Origin: Lachnospiraceae bacterium UBA1818
GTDB taxonomy: Bacteria; Bacillota; Clostridia; Lachnospirales; Lachnospiraceae
Direction of reading: 5' to 3'
Length of the DNA: 64,000 bases
Assembly (NCBI GenBank): GCA_904419285.1
Contig: CAJFQZ010000002.1
Coordinates: 62,001 to 126,000 of the forward strand
A program made the position numbers and the translations under genes. The number at the start of each line of letters is the position of its first letter. The first letter of the stretch is position 1. Of this stretch, positions 35,401 through 44,056 are shown in pieces. A model generated the notes under the pieces. The model saw only the letters and a list, made by a program, of their open reading frames with translations, had not been told where the DNA came from and made no database searches.

Positions 35401-38400
35401 GATCCCGTGGAACTGGGATTCTGAGACGGGCGACCAGGTGGCTTCCGAGGAAGAGAAGCTGTACCACTGGAACACACAGGGCGGCGAGACGACCTGGGAG
35501 CTTCAGGACAGCTGGAAGAACATGACCGATGTGAAGGTGTACAAGCTGACAGACCTGGGCAAGACCGAGGAGCAGACAGTGCCGGTAGTAGACGGTACGA
35601 TCACCCTGACCGCAGAGGCGGAGACGCCGTATGTCGTGTGCAAGGGCGATGAGGCGAACCTGGAGATCACCTGGAGCGAAGGCATGCACATCGTGGACGC
35701 AGGCTTCAACTCCGGAAACGACGGCCTCAACGAGTACTGGGAGAAAGACGGCGAGGGCTCAGCAGAGATCGCGAAGAGCCAGTACAGCAACCCGATGCTG
35801 AAGATGGACGGCGAAGTTTCCATGACCCAGGAACTGACAGATCTGACTCCGGGTCAGGAATACGCGGTCTATGTGGGCGTGGACAACCGGAGCGAAGCGA
35901 AAGCTTCCATTACTGTTAAAGCGGACGGAAAGGTCCTGGATACTAACTATACGGAAGAGTCTATCGCGAAGAACTATGTGCAGGCATATACGCACAGCAA
36001 TTCCAGCGCAACTGTAGACGGCTCCAGTTATTTCCAGAACATGTATGTATTCTTTACCGCGCCGGAGAGCGGAACAGTGACGCTGACGCTTTCCAGAGAA
36101 GCTGGAGAAGGAAGCACCTACTTCGACGATATCCGCGTAGTTGAGTCCGAGATGGATGTCGTGAAGAAGGATGAGGACGGAAACATTGTCGGAATGGAGC
36201 AGGATTTCGAGAACAACGCACAGGGTATCTACCCGTTTGTTATCGGAAGCGCCGAGGGAGTTACGGATAACCGCACCCACTTGTCCGAACTGCATGAACC
36301 ATATACGCAGGCTGGATGGGATGTAAAGAAAGTGGACGATGTTCTGGACGGCAACTGGTCTGTCAAGACAAACGGACTGACACAGTATAATGGTATGATC
36401 TATCAGACGATTCCGCAGAACTTCCGTTTTGAGCCTGGCGTGAAATACAGGGTAAGCTTTGACTATCAGGCGGGAAGTGAAGGAACCTATGCGCTTACAG
36501 TCGGAGCAGGAGAGTTCGCGGGCGGAACAGAGCTTTATCCGATGGCGAAAGCGATGGGAGAAGACGGACACTACAGTATTGATATTGTCGGCGATATCAG
36601 CGGACAGACATGGTTCGGCATCTACTCTACATCAACAGCTCCGGATCTGCAGGGAACCAGCGGTTCTGAAGCAGATTTCGGCGGATATAAAGATTTCATC
36701 CTGGATAATCTGAAGATTGAGCGCGTGGATGAAGAGTTCAATGCAGAAGACTTAAAAGAACTGGTACAGCAGGCGGAAGAGGGATACGACAGAGGATCCT
36801 ATTCAGCAGAAGACTGGCAGTATCTGAAAGATGCGCTGGCTGATGCAAATGCAGTGCTGGATAAAGAAGATGCGTCGGCTGATGAGATCCTGGAGGCTTA
36901 CTATACATTAAGAGCAGCAATGCAGTATCTGGATACGATCGATCCTGCATCCAATTCGTCCTATGACATCCCGCTGGACGGCGTGACACTGACGACTCCA
37001 AGCGAGGAACTGAACGGAACATTCGGCGCTTCATGCGGACCGAAGGAATACGCGATCGACGGTGATCCGCAGACAGGCTGGATGACGGCATATGACGGCT
37101 GGCAGAGCCTTGTTTCATCAGGAGAAGGATGGATCGATATGCAGTATCCGGAAGCACATACGGTGGATGGAATCCGCTACATGGCTTCTGTTCCGAGCAG
37201 CTATAACTATAACGCAATTACTGATGCAGACTATGAGATATGGGTGAAGACAGCTGATGCGGCTGCAGATCCTGATGCTGACGGATTTGAGGCAGAAGGA
37301 TACCAGAAAGTGGCTGAAGGTACATGGCAGTATGATTCTTCATGGAAGATGATCGAGTTTGACGCAGTAGAAAATGTTACTAATATCAGAGTGCGGCTTA
37401 CGAGAGTTGCTGACCACAATTATTGGGCGCTTGCATCCGAGATCCGCGGAATGAGCAAGGCGGAGAATCCGATCGAGGAAGAGCCGGCTGAAGAGATCTC
37501 TACAGCAGTTCTGGAATATGCGATTGAGCTTGCGGGCGGCGTAAACACAGACGGCGTTATTGACGTTGTAAGAGAGAACTTCGAAAATGCGCTTCAGAAT
37601 GCTCAGGACATCCTTGCAAAAGTACAGTCCGGAGATACATCCGTGACACAGAGCCAGGTGGACACTGCATGGCAGAACCTGATCAAGGCGATGCAGTACA
37701 TGGAGTTCAAGGAAGCAAATAAGGATGACCTGGCAAAGGTCATCGCTCTGGCGGAAGAGATGAACGCTAACCTGGATAAATACCTTGAGGATGGAAAAGA
37801 GGCGTTCACATCAGCACTTGAAGAAGCAAAAGCGGTCTATGAAGATCCGGTCGCGACTCAGGAAGAAGTAACCAGTGCATGGCAGAATCTGCTGGACGCG
37901 ATGGCGAACATGATGCTCAAGCCGGACAAAGCTCTCCTTGAGGATCTGATCGCACAGGCAGAAAATCTTAACGAAGCAGATTATGAGGCGCAGAGCTTCG
38001 CAGTGATGCGCACAGCCCTGGCGGCAGCGAAAGATGTATTCGAAAATGAAGCTGCAACGCAGGAAGAGATCGATGCATCCGCAGCAGAGCTGAAGGATGC
38101 CATCGCGAAACTGACAGCTGCTGACAGCGGCGAGGATCAGCAGGGCGGAAATACTGGAAGCACTGATCAGACAGGCGGTGCGGTAAGCTCCACAGAGCCG
38201 CCGACACTTGTTTCCTCAGGACAGAACAGCGATACTCTGTATGCAGGAAATACGACAGCCGGAGCGGCATCTTCTTCACAGAATTCCGGTTCTGCAGCTA
38301 AAGCGACGAAGACAGGAGATACATCCAATGTACTTCCGATGGCAGCGTCGGCAGCGGCAGCTGTGCTTGCGGCAGGAGCAGTTATAGCCCTGAAGAAGAA

Positions 38401-38413
38401 AGAGGAGAATTAA
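32417..38413 (+). CDS. GH101 endo-alpha-N-acetylgalactosaminidase, surface-anchored multidomain enzyme
   Basis: A 1998-residue secreted enzyme predicted to release the core-1 disaccharide Gal-beta-1,3-GalNAc from Ser/Thr of mucin glycoproteins. Order: signal peptide (1-33); laminin-G-like domain (about 45-235); carboxypeptidase-regulatory-like Ig module (about 240-308); GH101 core and accessory sandwich domains (about 320-1170); further carbohydrate-binding-like modules (to 1440); one FIVAR helix module; an F5/8C (CBM32-like) domain (about 1515-1680); three FIVAR modules; Ser/Gly/Thr linker; KTGD (1965-1968), hydrophobic stretch and KKKEEN tail. The nucleophile is Asp775 in FVYLDVWGN and the acid/base Glu808 in TTEWGSG; their 33-residue spacing matches pneumococcal GH101 (D764/E796). 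ATG 32417 follows AAGGAGGA. Confidence 0.93.
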   Translation: MKRKLVLRLLSLSLAATVAGTMFPSNVYFVNAAENSVEAQNSAEDGINDAWTQDPESVSGSGAVCAVEDGWLHLKSDPSNGNNPGTKPAIFVNPNTFDFSQDGFFDFTLKTNNANTGTGDCDRFGVYLGYDTDQNGMFVGYDNGGWFWQKYTGGGGDWYQGSRHAAPAQGEEVAVHIEWTADHKMTLTLDGETVFENEDFSGIADVLGTQIAFKGGSWEQNVTDVLVKDIHYAGQAEAAVYQVTGKVTDAEGSPVEGAKVTAGDAEAVTDAEGTYTLELADGVYDIIVVKDGYITGTGSVEVSGQNAEAADIVLDAEPEIETEVLSTDEMDVYVSKTFPSVVKYEMKGSLEGKTFYGQTEAINTIRINDIDIQVAPEDVKAEFDGTTATYVMNVKNEKKHIDAEITAELKAEGNQLAFNITKIDNKLQDQTTTNKYGDTVETYPLQTISIPNHSLISVRSTQNGANLKGAVMSSNTHYSGDELIQVNADMGSYENRDYMYAFLSTDEMSAGMWSNSEHDGRVVAAPVKGGSQNTRIYATSEERDGYKTMGLASAEWYYHRNVTDSKGVEYTVTETEMPQSKIIITGDMNEDAQIDWQDGAIAFRDIMNNPYKSEEVPELVAWRIAMNFSSQAQNPFLTTLDNVKRVAQHTDGLGQSVLLKGYASEGHDSGHPDYDNIGERIGGAEDMNTLMEKGAEYGARFGIHVNASEMYPEAKAFSEELVRRNSAGALSYGWNWLDQGIGIDGIYDLASGERQARFDALKEKVGDNMDFVYLDVWGNLTSGSREDSWETRKMSDMITDNGWRMTTEWGSGNEYDSTFQHWACDLTYGGYTSKGENSEVMRFLRNHQKDSWVGDYPSYGGVANAPLLGGYNMKDFEGWQGRNDYDAYITNLYTHDLMTKFLQHYQVVKWEDGDPVQMTDNGETYTWTPEKEITLKADPKKSSAETDTVVVTRGSTDPSDAAYRDRTVTLNGIVISQGSVTQGDNTNAKGTESYLIPWNWDSETGDQVASEEEKLYHWNTQGGETTWELQDSWKNMTDVKVYKLTDLGKTEEQTVPVVDGTITLTAEAETPYVVCKGDEANLEITWSEGMHIVDAGFNSGNDGLNEYWEKDGEGSAEIAKSQYSNPMLKMDGEVSMTQELTDLTPGQEYAVYVGVDNRSEAKASITVKADGKVLDTNYTEESIAKNYVQAYTHSNSSATVDGSSYFQNMYVFFTAPESGTVTLTLSREAGEGSTYFDDIRVVESEMDVVKKDEDGNIVGMEQDFENNAQGIYPFVIGSAEGVTDNRTHLSELHEPYTQAGWDVKKVDDVLDGNWSVKTNGLTQYNGMIYQTIPQNFRFEPGVKYRVSFDYQAGSEGTYALTVGAGEFAGGTELYPMAKAMGEDGHYSIDIVGDISGQTWFGIYSTSTAPDLQGTSGSEADFGGYKDFILDNLKIERVDEEFNAEDLKELVQQAEEGYDRGSYSAEDWQYLKDALADANAVLDKEDASADEILEAYYTLRAAMQYLDTIDPASNSSYDIPLDGVTLTTPSEELNGTFGASCGPKEYAIDGDPQTGWMTAYDGWQSLVSSGEGWIDMQYPEAHTVDGIRYMASVPSSYNYNAITDADYEIWVKTADAAADPDADGFEAEGYQKVAEGTWQYDSSWKMIEFDAVENVTNIRVRLTRVADHNYWALASEIRGMSKAENPIEEEPAEEISTAVLEYAIELAGGVNTDGVIDVVRENFENALQNAQDILAKVQSGDTSVTQSQVDTAWQNLIKAMQYMEFKEANKDDLAKVIALAEEMNANLDKYLEDGKEAFTSALEEAKAVYEDPVATQEEVTSAWQNLLDAMANMMLKPDKALLEDLIAQAENLNEADYEAQSFAVMRTALAAAKDVFENEAATQEEIDASAAELKDAIAKLTAADSGEDQQGGNTGSTDQTGGAVSSTEPPTLVSSGQNSDTLYAGNTTAGAASSSQNSGSAAKATKTGDTSNVLPMAASAAAAVLAAGAVIALKKKEEN

Positions 38414-38456
38414 AAAAAATCTCAGATGGGGAAAGTTTATGAGATCTTGATTTAGA

Positions 38457-38508
38457 AGGAGAGCGGCGTGCGGCGGATCTATCCGCTGCACGCCGCCCTC
38501 TCTTTATG
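38457..38508 (+). terminator. Terminator of the GH101 gene
   Basis: A GC-rich stem of about 20 bp (38459-38478 with 38481-38502, core GCGGCGTGCGGCG) is followed by TCTTTATG. 38509-38593 holds no other feature. Confidence 0.75.
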
Positions 38509-38593
38509 TTCAGATTACCGGGATTCCTGAAAAGCAGAGATGAGGCGTCCTGTCCGCCGGAGGCGGCATGCGGGCGCCGGACCTGCATATACA

Positions 38594-38761
38594 CGAAAAA
38601 CCGTCAGCCTTTCGACTGACGGTTTTCGCTGTTTTTATAGTTATCTAAAGGAATGAGAGTAAAGTGCGACACCTTGGGTTGCCCCAAGATGTCTACTTTA
38701 TGAGGGGGGAGATAGTTGTTTTATCAACTATCTGTGTTTTAGTATAATCAGAAAATGTGTC
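38594..38761. repeat. GH101-flanking structured element, copy 2 with its terminator hairpin
   Basis: Same order as copy 1: hairpin (38594-38628), 45 identical nt (38631-38675), a stem-loop that here is longer (ACACCTTGGG with CCCAAGATGT), the palindrome GATAGTTG/CAACTATC (38711-38718 with 38725-38732), TTGTTT (38716-38721) and TAGTATAAT from 38740. Same orientation as copy 1, 6.6 kb away, with only GH101 between them. The stem keeps pairing although its tip differs. Downstream on the plus strand lies the antisense of the lysozyme gene. Confidence 0.75.
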
Positions 38762-38818
38762 CAAATTATGTTTAAAGTCTAAAAGAAAAAGAAAAATAAT
38801 AATGAATTTCTTAACTGG

Positions 38819-39787
38819 TTACGGGATTTTGATCGTTGTCCCGGCGTAGATCCGATCGGGATCTGAAATGCCGTTGAGAGCGGCAAGCGCGCTTACTGTC
38901 GTACCGAATCTGGCTGCGATCCCGCTCAGCGTGTCGCCGGACTGAATCGTGTAGGTCCTTGTTCCGCCGGCTGTTTCCGGAACCCGGATCGTTGTTCCGG
39001 CATAGATCCTGTCAGGGTTCGATATATTATTCAGCGAGGAGAGCGTGCTCACTGTCGTGCCGAACCTGGCTGCGATCCCGCTCAGCGTATCTCCGGGCTG
39101 GATCACATAGGTGATGTATTCCGGGGATGGGACAGGAGACGGCGCGGGGGCGGATCCGGTCAGGCGGTTCAGACCTGCCTTTCGGATCACAGAAGGGTAG
39201 TCGACATAGCTTATGTCCAGATCCACACTGCCGCTGATCCCGGGGACGCTCCCCTGGCTGGTGTATTGCCATATACCGCAGTCGGTTCCGTCAAAAGTGT
39301 CCGTGTAGCGGGCATACCAGAGTGCATAGCGGCGGGGGAGTTCTGTTCCCAGATAGTTATCGAGAAAGTTCCTATTGCTGTAAAACATGGCGAAGTATCC
39401 TTTTTCCTCGATCCGGCTGCAGAAGCTCTGCACCAGCTGTTTTGCCAGATCGGGAGTGAACGTGACGCCCTGGCCGGCTGCATAGTCGGCGCTTGCCTGT
39501 TCAATATCATAGCAGACGGGATAATCCAGCTTATAATCAGAGATTGTGCTTATACACCCGTCCGCTTCCCGGGCAGCGGTTTCGGGACTGACGGCATAGC
39601 AGAACCAGTATGCGCCGATTGGAAGGCCGATACGGCTGCATTCGGAAGCGTTTCGGCGGAACTGTTCATCTACTGTATTGAAGCCGTAGCCTGCGCGCAG
39701 CATGGCGAACTGATAGCCGGCCGCTTTAACCTGCTCCCAGTCTACTTCACCCTGAAATTTACTGACGTCAATTCCTTTTATGCTCAT
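38819..39787 (-). CDS. GH25 lysozyme with two C-terminal LysM domains
   Basis: A 322-residue peptidoglycan hydrolase (N-acetylmuramidase). The GH25 domain occupies residues 1-210: [13 protein letters not shown] at the N-terminus supplies the first Asp, and [10 protein letters not shown] supplies the catalytic Asp-x-Glu. Two LysM repeats follow ([19 protein letters not shown] and [19 protein letters not shown]), nearly identical to each other, for binding glycan chains. There is no signal peptide when the start is placed at ATG 39787 (AAAGGATG upstream); extending to 39910 adds no credible one. Export by lysis or a non-classical route is therefore likely. A lone gene between GH101 and pectinesterase. 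Confidence 0.9.
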   Translation of the reverse strand: MSIKGIDVSKFQGEVDWEQVKAAGYQFAMLRAGYGFNTVDEQFRRNASECSRIGLPIGAYWFCYAVSPETAAREADGCISTISDYKLDYPVCYDIEQASADYAAGQGVTFTPDLAKQLVQSFCSRIEEKGYFAMFYSNRNFLDNYLGTELPRRYALWYARYTDTFDGTDCGIWQYTSQGSVPGISGSVDLDISYVDYPSVIRKAGLNRLTGSAPAPSPVPSPEYITYVIQPGDTLSGIAARFGTTVSTLSSLNNISNPDRIYAGTTIRVPETAGGTRTYTIQSGDTLSGIAARFGTTVSALAALNGISDPDRIYAGTTIKIP

Positions 39788-40077
39788 AGAACAGCATCCT
39801 TTCAGAAAATATGACATCAGAGTATCCTGCCTGAGGACAACTCGGATGTCATTCGTTTTTATAATATCAATATATGTGTTTGGAAAATAACTGTGAGAAA
39901 AACTGTGCAAAAATAAAGGAATGATAAAATATTCTATGTTTTTTCGTGAAAACTCATATTGACAGGAAAAGTGGAAGAAACTACCATGTATATGGAAAAA
40001 TGTGGATTACTGCACATAAATGTTAGTCGCGGCGTAAATCTGCATTGGATTTAAGGATTAATTAAGGAGGGCTGAAA
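39788..40077. promoter_or_regulatory. Divergent region lysozyme / pectinesterase
   Basis: No gene. For the pectinesterase gene, TTGACA (39959-39964) and TACCAT (39982-39987) are 17 bp apart, leaving a leader of about 85 nt before AAGGAGG. CTGTGCAAAAATA near 39901 resembles the TTGTGCAAAA motifs upstream of GH101. Confidence 0.55.
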
Positions 40078-42864
40078 ATGAAGAGAGCATTTTTAGCGGG
40101 TCTTCTCTCTGCTGCCATGACCGTCAGTATGATGGCAGGGACAGTGTCAGCAGCGGGAACTGCGGCGACTGTATCTGCCCAGGACAAAGCGGCACAGGCG
40201 GAAGACAGAAGCTGGGATTTTACAGCAGCCAGCAGCATGGAGCGCCCGGCACTGGAGGGCAATTCGGGAGAATATGACGGCATTCAGATTGATGCTTTGA
40301 CAGGCAAATTTTTCCCGAGAGAAAACGACACACAGATCAACGCAGGAACGGTCCTGTCTGTCCCGGTATCGGCGAATGAGAACGGAGGTACGCTGAGTAT
40401 TACACTTTCCGGAGGATCAGCCTCAGTGGAAGCTGGCGGAGAGCAATATACTTCTGCCGTCGGAAGTGTCAGCATTCCGCTGACGGCATCGGAAGAGGAC
40501 GGGTACTGTACGGTGACATTTGTGAGCCAGGCATATATTAAGGGCATCACGGTTTCTTACAGCGCGCCGGTGGAAGAGTATCCGGGCGTGCCGGAGAGCG
40601 CGGCTGCGGAGGACAAGACATGGACCTTTGACAGCGCGGAAGGCCTGCTCGACGAGAGCGGAGCAGCTGCGGCAGGGGATAAGCTGGAAGGAAATAAAGG
40701 AATGTTTGACGGCATGAAGATCGATGCCGCAGCAGGAAAATTCAATATCCAGCCGGAGCAGAAAAGGACAGTCATCAATGCAGGGACAGTCGTCTACATC
40801 CCGGCTGCCTATGACGCGGCGGGAGCGGCGCTTCTGATCGCAGGAACGCAGGATGGAAACACGCCGTCAGAAATCAAGGTGGATGGAGTAAGCCATACGA
40901 CAAACGAGGAGATCGCCCTTGATATGTCGGAGGCTTCTGCGTATCCCCGTTACCTGAAGGTGGAGTTTGATACGATCGCATATGTGAATTCCATTTCGCT
41001 GAACTATGTAAGCGACAGCGATTTTGACGCTCCGTCGGTCGAGGCGAAGGACAAGGTGTGGGATTTCACAGAGTCGAGCCAGGTGGAGCGCCCGACGGTG
41101 CAGGGAGCCATGGGAGAGTATGACGGCATCCAGATCGACGCGGTCACAGGAAAGTTTGGCCCGCGTACTGCGGCGCAGGGCGGAAGCGACACGCAGGTGG
41201 GAGCGGGTACATCGCTCTATATCCCAGTTGCCCCGGATGAGCAGGGAGCGTCTATCACGGTATCCGGAAATAATTACAACAATCTTACAGTGACGCTGAA
41301 CGGGACAGAGATCGAGGTCGGCAAAGAGACAGCGCTTCCGGAAGTGACTGAAAATACTTATGTTGAGCTTGCCTTTGACAGCGCAGACGGTACGGGAAGC
41401 TGCTATCTGACAGGAATTACGGTTGACTATCTGAGCGACAGCGTGGTAAATGAGAACGTTGTCACCGTCGGGGCAGACGGCGCTTATGACTATACGACGA
41501 TCCAGGCGGCGCTTGACGCCAATGAATCCAGCGCGGCAGAGCCGCTCGTGCTCCTGATCGCGCCGGGAACCTATACCGAGCATGTCACAGTCGACAAGCC
41601 GTGGGTGTCTTTCCAGCCGATGTACAGGGACGGCGGAGAGATTGTGATCGAGGAAAGCTATTATTCTTCGAATACATTTGATGAAAACGGAACTTTCATC
41701 CCTCAGGATGAATACGATGTGGGAACAGATCAGAGCGGAACTGTGCTCCTGACTGCCAATGCGACAGGATTCAGCGCATCGGGCATTACGTTCAAGAACA
41801 GTTACAATATTGACGATCACACTGCAAAAGATGAGCAGACTCCGGCTGTTGCCTTCGGATCGGCGGCAGACAAGGTATACCTGAAGGACTGCCGGTTCAT
41901 CGGGCGTCAGGATACACTGTATCTGCACGGCGCAGGTTCCAGAGTGCAGGTGGAGGACTGCTATATCGAAGGTACTGTGGACTTTATCTTCGGCGATGCG
42001 GATGCATATTTCACAAACTGTGATCTGTATATGGCGTATTTTACAGGCAAAGATAATGGATACTTTACTGCGGCCAACACAAAGAAAGGAAATGTGGGAT
42101 TCGTATTCACACAGTGTACTCTGGAGGCAGATCCGGCATACGGCGAGGACGGAGATGTGAGCCTTGGACGTCCGTGGCAGACGGAGATCTATACAGAGAC
42201 AGCGAGAAACGAGGATGGAAGCAGCTATCTTACAGCATATGATCCGGATCGTAAGAATCCGACTTATGAGAATACATCCTCAGCAGTGACTTTTATCGAG
42301 TGTACAATGGACTCGTCGATCCAGGATGAGAGATGGAACGTGTGGACCAGAAAAGACAAAGATGGAAATACAGTGGACGTGACTTACCACGGCGACGTCC
42401 GCTTTGCAGAATATAACAGCAAAGATGAGGCGGGCGCATACCTGGATCCGTCTGACTATACAGATATCGTACTGGGAACAATGGAGACGACAGAGGATGC
42501 AGAAGGTCTTCTGGATTCTCTGCTTGCCCAGATGGGATTCGGCACAGGTGTAGGAAACTGGAATCCGGCATTTACGGATCATTCCGGGGTGAAACCGGAA
42601 GAGCCGGTTCCGGGTACCGGTGATAATGATGGAACAGCCGGTGGCAGCGGTACAGAAGGAAACAGTGGCGCGGCCGGCGGAAGCAGCGCTGCTGGAAACA
42701 GCGGAGCAGCGGGCGCTGCAGGTGGACAGAACGGTGCGGCAGCCGGAGTGAACAAGGCTGCGAAGACCGGGGATACGTGGACTCCTGCTGTATGGGCGGC
42801 AGTCATGCTTCTGTCAGCAGCAGGCGCGGCATATGGAGCTGTGAGAAAGAAAACTCACAGATAA
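40078..42864 (+). CDS. Secreted surface-anchored pectinesterase (CE8) with three N-terminal repeat modules
   Basis: A 928-residue enzyme that de-esterifies pectin methyl esters. Signal peptide about 1-26 (AFLAGLLSAAMTVSMMAG, then VSAAG). Three related beta-rich modules follow (about 41-160, 178-305, 322-450), each starting with a W-D/T-F motif and carrying YDGIQIDALTGKF or a close variant; modules 1 and 3 are most alike. The CE8 beta-helix spans about 460-800 with IGRQDTLYLHG (Gln and first catalytic Asp), GTVDFIFGDAD (second Asp) and SLGRPW (Arg). A Gly/Ser/Ala linker leads to KTGD (896-899), a hydrophobic stretch and a basic RKKTHR end, the same anchor type as GH101. RBS AAGGAGG. Confidence 0.92.
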   Translation: MKRAFLAGLLSAAMTVSMMAGTVSAAGTAATVSAQDKAAQAEDRSWDFTAASSMERPALEGNSGEYDGIQIDALTGKFFPRENDTQINAGTVLSVPVSANENGGTLSITLSGGSASVEAGGEQYTSAVGSVSIPLTASEEDGYCTVTFVSQAYIKGITVSYSAPVEEYPGVPESAAAEDKTWTFDSAEGLLDESGAAAAGDKLEGNKGMFDGMKIDAAAGKFNIQPEQKRTVINAGTVVYIPAAYDAAGAALLIAGTQDGNTPSEIKVDGVSHTTNEEIALDMSEASAYPRYLKVEFDTIAYVNSISLNYVSDSDFDAPSVEAKDKVWDFTESSQVERPTVQGAMGEYDGIQIDAVTGKFGPRTAAQGGSDTQVGAGTSLYIPVAPDEQGASITVSGNNYNNLTVTLNGTEIEVGKETALPEVTENTYVELAFDSADGTGSCYLTGITVDYLSDSVVNENVVTVGADGAYDYTTIQAALDANESSAAEPLVLLIAPGTYTEHVTVDKPWVSFQPMYRDGGEIVIEESYYSSNTFDENGTFIPQDEYDVGTDQSGTVLLTANATGFSASGITFKNSYNIDDHTAKDEQTPAVAFGSAADKVYLKDCRFIGRQDTLYLHGAGSRVQVEDCYIEGTVDFIFGDADAYFTNCDLYMAYFTGKDNGYFTAANTKKGNVGFVFTQCTLEADPAYGEDGDVSLGRPWQTEIYTETARNEDGSSYLTAYDPDRKNPTYENTSSAVTFIECTMDSSIQDERWNVWTRKDKDGNTVDVTYHGDVRFAEYNSKDEAGAYLDPSDYTDIVLGTMETTEDAEGLLDSLLAQMGFGTGVGNWNPAFTDHSGVKPEEPVPGTGDNDGTAGGSGTEGNSGAAGGSSAAGNSGAAGAAGGQNGAAAGVNKAAKTGDTWTPAVWAAVMLLSAAGAAYGAVRKKTHR

Positions 42865-42894
42865 CAGCAGGATAAAAACAGAATAGCGGACTTG

Positions 42895-42952
42895 AGCCTC
42901 CCTTTCGATAATGATAAAATGATTGTAACCTTATCGGAGGGAGGCTTTTTTA
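42895..42952 (+). terminator. Terminator after pectinesterase
   Basis: AGCCTCCCTTTCGATAA pairs with TTATCGGAGGGAGGCT and runs into T7. The loop lies at 42912-42930. Confidence 0.82.
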
Positions 42953-43037
42953 AAAAAAGCTGTCCACTTTTTTGTCCACAGTTGAATTTCAAACCGGTAT
43001 AGGGTATCATGATATAGTTTAGAAGGAAGCAGATTTC

Positions 43038-43913
43038 ATGAAAAAAAGAAGAAAGAAAAAATATTTACTGCTAATGATAATACTGCTTATTATTCTTCTT
43101 CTGGCAGTGTATATTCTGATCAGTCTGTGGGTTTCGGTGAACCTTCTGACGGTTCGTGAATTTACGGCAGAATTCGGGGTAGAACATCCGGTGAAGACAG
43201 TGGTTATCGCTGACCTGCATGACCATGAGTTCGGTGAAGATAATGAAAAGCTTGTTGAAAAGATACGTCAGATCAGCCCGGACCTTATTCTCATGGATGG
43301 AGATATGCTGAACGCCGAGTCAGAGAATGCAGACGTCCCTTTGACATTGATCGAAGCATTGAGAGATACGGCGCCGATCTATTATGCACTTGGAAATCAT
43401 GAGATCGGGTATATTGAAAACGGTCATTCGGAATTGACAGAGCAGCTTGAGGAAGCAGGGGCAGTCGTGCTGGATAAGGAATATACAGATCTTGATGTGA
43501 ATAGAACGCAGATACGCCTTGGCGGAATGTATGATTATGCCTTTGGCCTCAACGGAAATAATGACGCTGCGGCAGCCCCTGATGATACTTTGAATTTCCT
43601 TCAGGATTTTCAGAATACAGATCGTCTGAAGATCATGCTGGCACATCGCCCGGACAGTTTTATTTTCGGAGATGCGAGCAAGGTGTGGGATGTGGATCTT
43701 GTGATCAGCGGACATAACCATGGCGGACAGGTCGTACTGCCTTTCCTCGGCGGACTGTACGGAGGAGATCAGGGATTCTTTCCAGAGTATATACATGGAA
43801 TGTATGAAAAAGATAATTTCCAGATGTTTGTGACGAGCGGGCTGGGAAGCGACAGACAGAAACTCCCAAGATTCAATAATCCGCCGGAGATTGCAGTGCT
43901 CAGTATCAGTTGA
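43038..43913 (+). CDS. Membrane-anchored calcineurin-like metallophosphoesterase
   Basis: A 291-residue phosphoesterase held by one N-terminal helix (residues about 9-38, LLLMIILLIILLLAVYILI) after a strongly basic start (KKRRKKK). The dimetal motifs are complete: VIADLHDHEFG, LMDGDML, YALGNHEIGY, MLAHRPD and ISGHNHGGQ. The active domain would face outside. Family members hydrolyse UDP-diacylglucosamine-like lipids, cyclic nucleotides or other phosphoesters; the substrate here is unknown. RBS AGAAGGAAG. It precedes the PqqD-like gene by 143 bp, an AT-rich gap without a clear terminator, so linkage is possible but not shown. Confidence 0.88.
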   Translation: MKKRRKKKYLLLMIILLIILLLAVYILISLWVSVNLLTVREFTAEFGVEHPVKTVVIADLHDHEFGEDNEKLVEKIRQISPDLILMDGDMLNAESENADVPLTLIEALRDTAPIYYALGNHEIGYIENGHSELTEQLEEAGAVVLDKEYTDLDVNRTQIRLGGMYDYAFGLNGNNDAAAAPDDTLNFLQDFQNTDRLKIMLAHRPDSFIFGDASKVWDVDLVISGHNHGGQVVLPFLGGLYGGDQGFFPEYIHGMYEKDNFQMFVTSGLGSDRQKLPRFNNPPEIAVLSIS

Positions 43914-44056
43914 GTGGAATGATCTGCCAGCAGAGAGAAACCGATGGAATTGTATGTGATCTCAGGGAGAAATTCAGACGTTTTCCGACATTGCATATCA
44001 GACAAGAATAGTGTAGAATAACCTGTATAAATCTATATGGTATAAGGAATAGGAAT

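Noticed and set aside
32017..38761. Insertion-sequence or composite-transposon ends around GH101
   Set aside because: The flanking copies are direct, carry promoter-like and terminator parts, lack terminal inverted repeats, and no transposase gene is present.
38819..39787. Prophage remnant
   Set aside because: Only one endolysin-like gene is seen; no integrase, holin, capsid or tail genes, and no att-like repeats around it.
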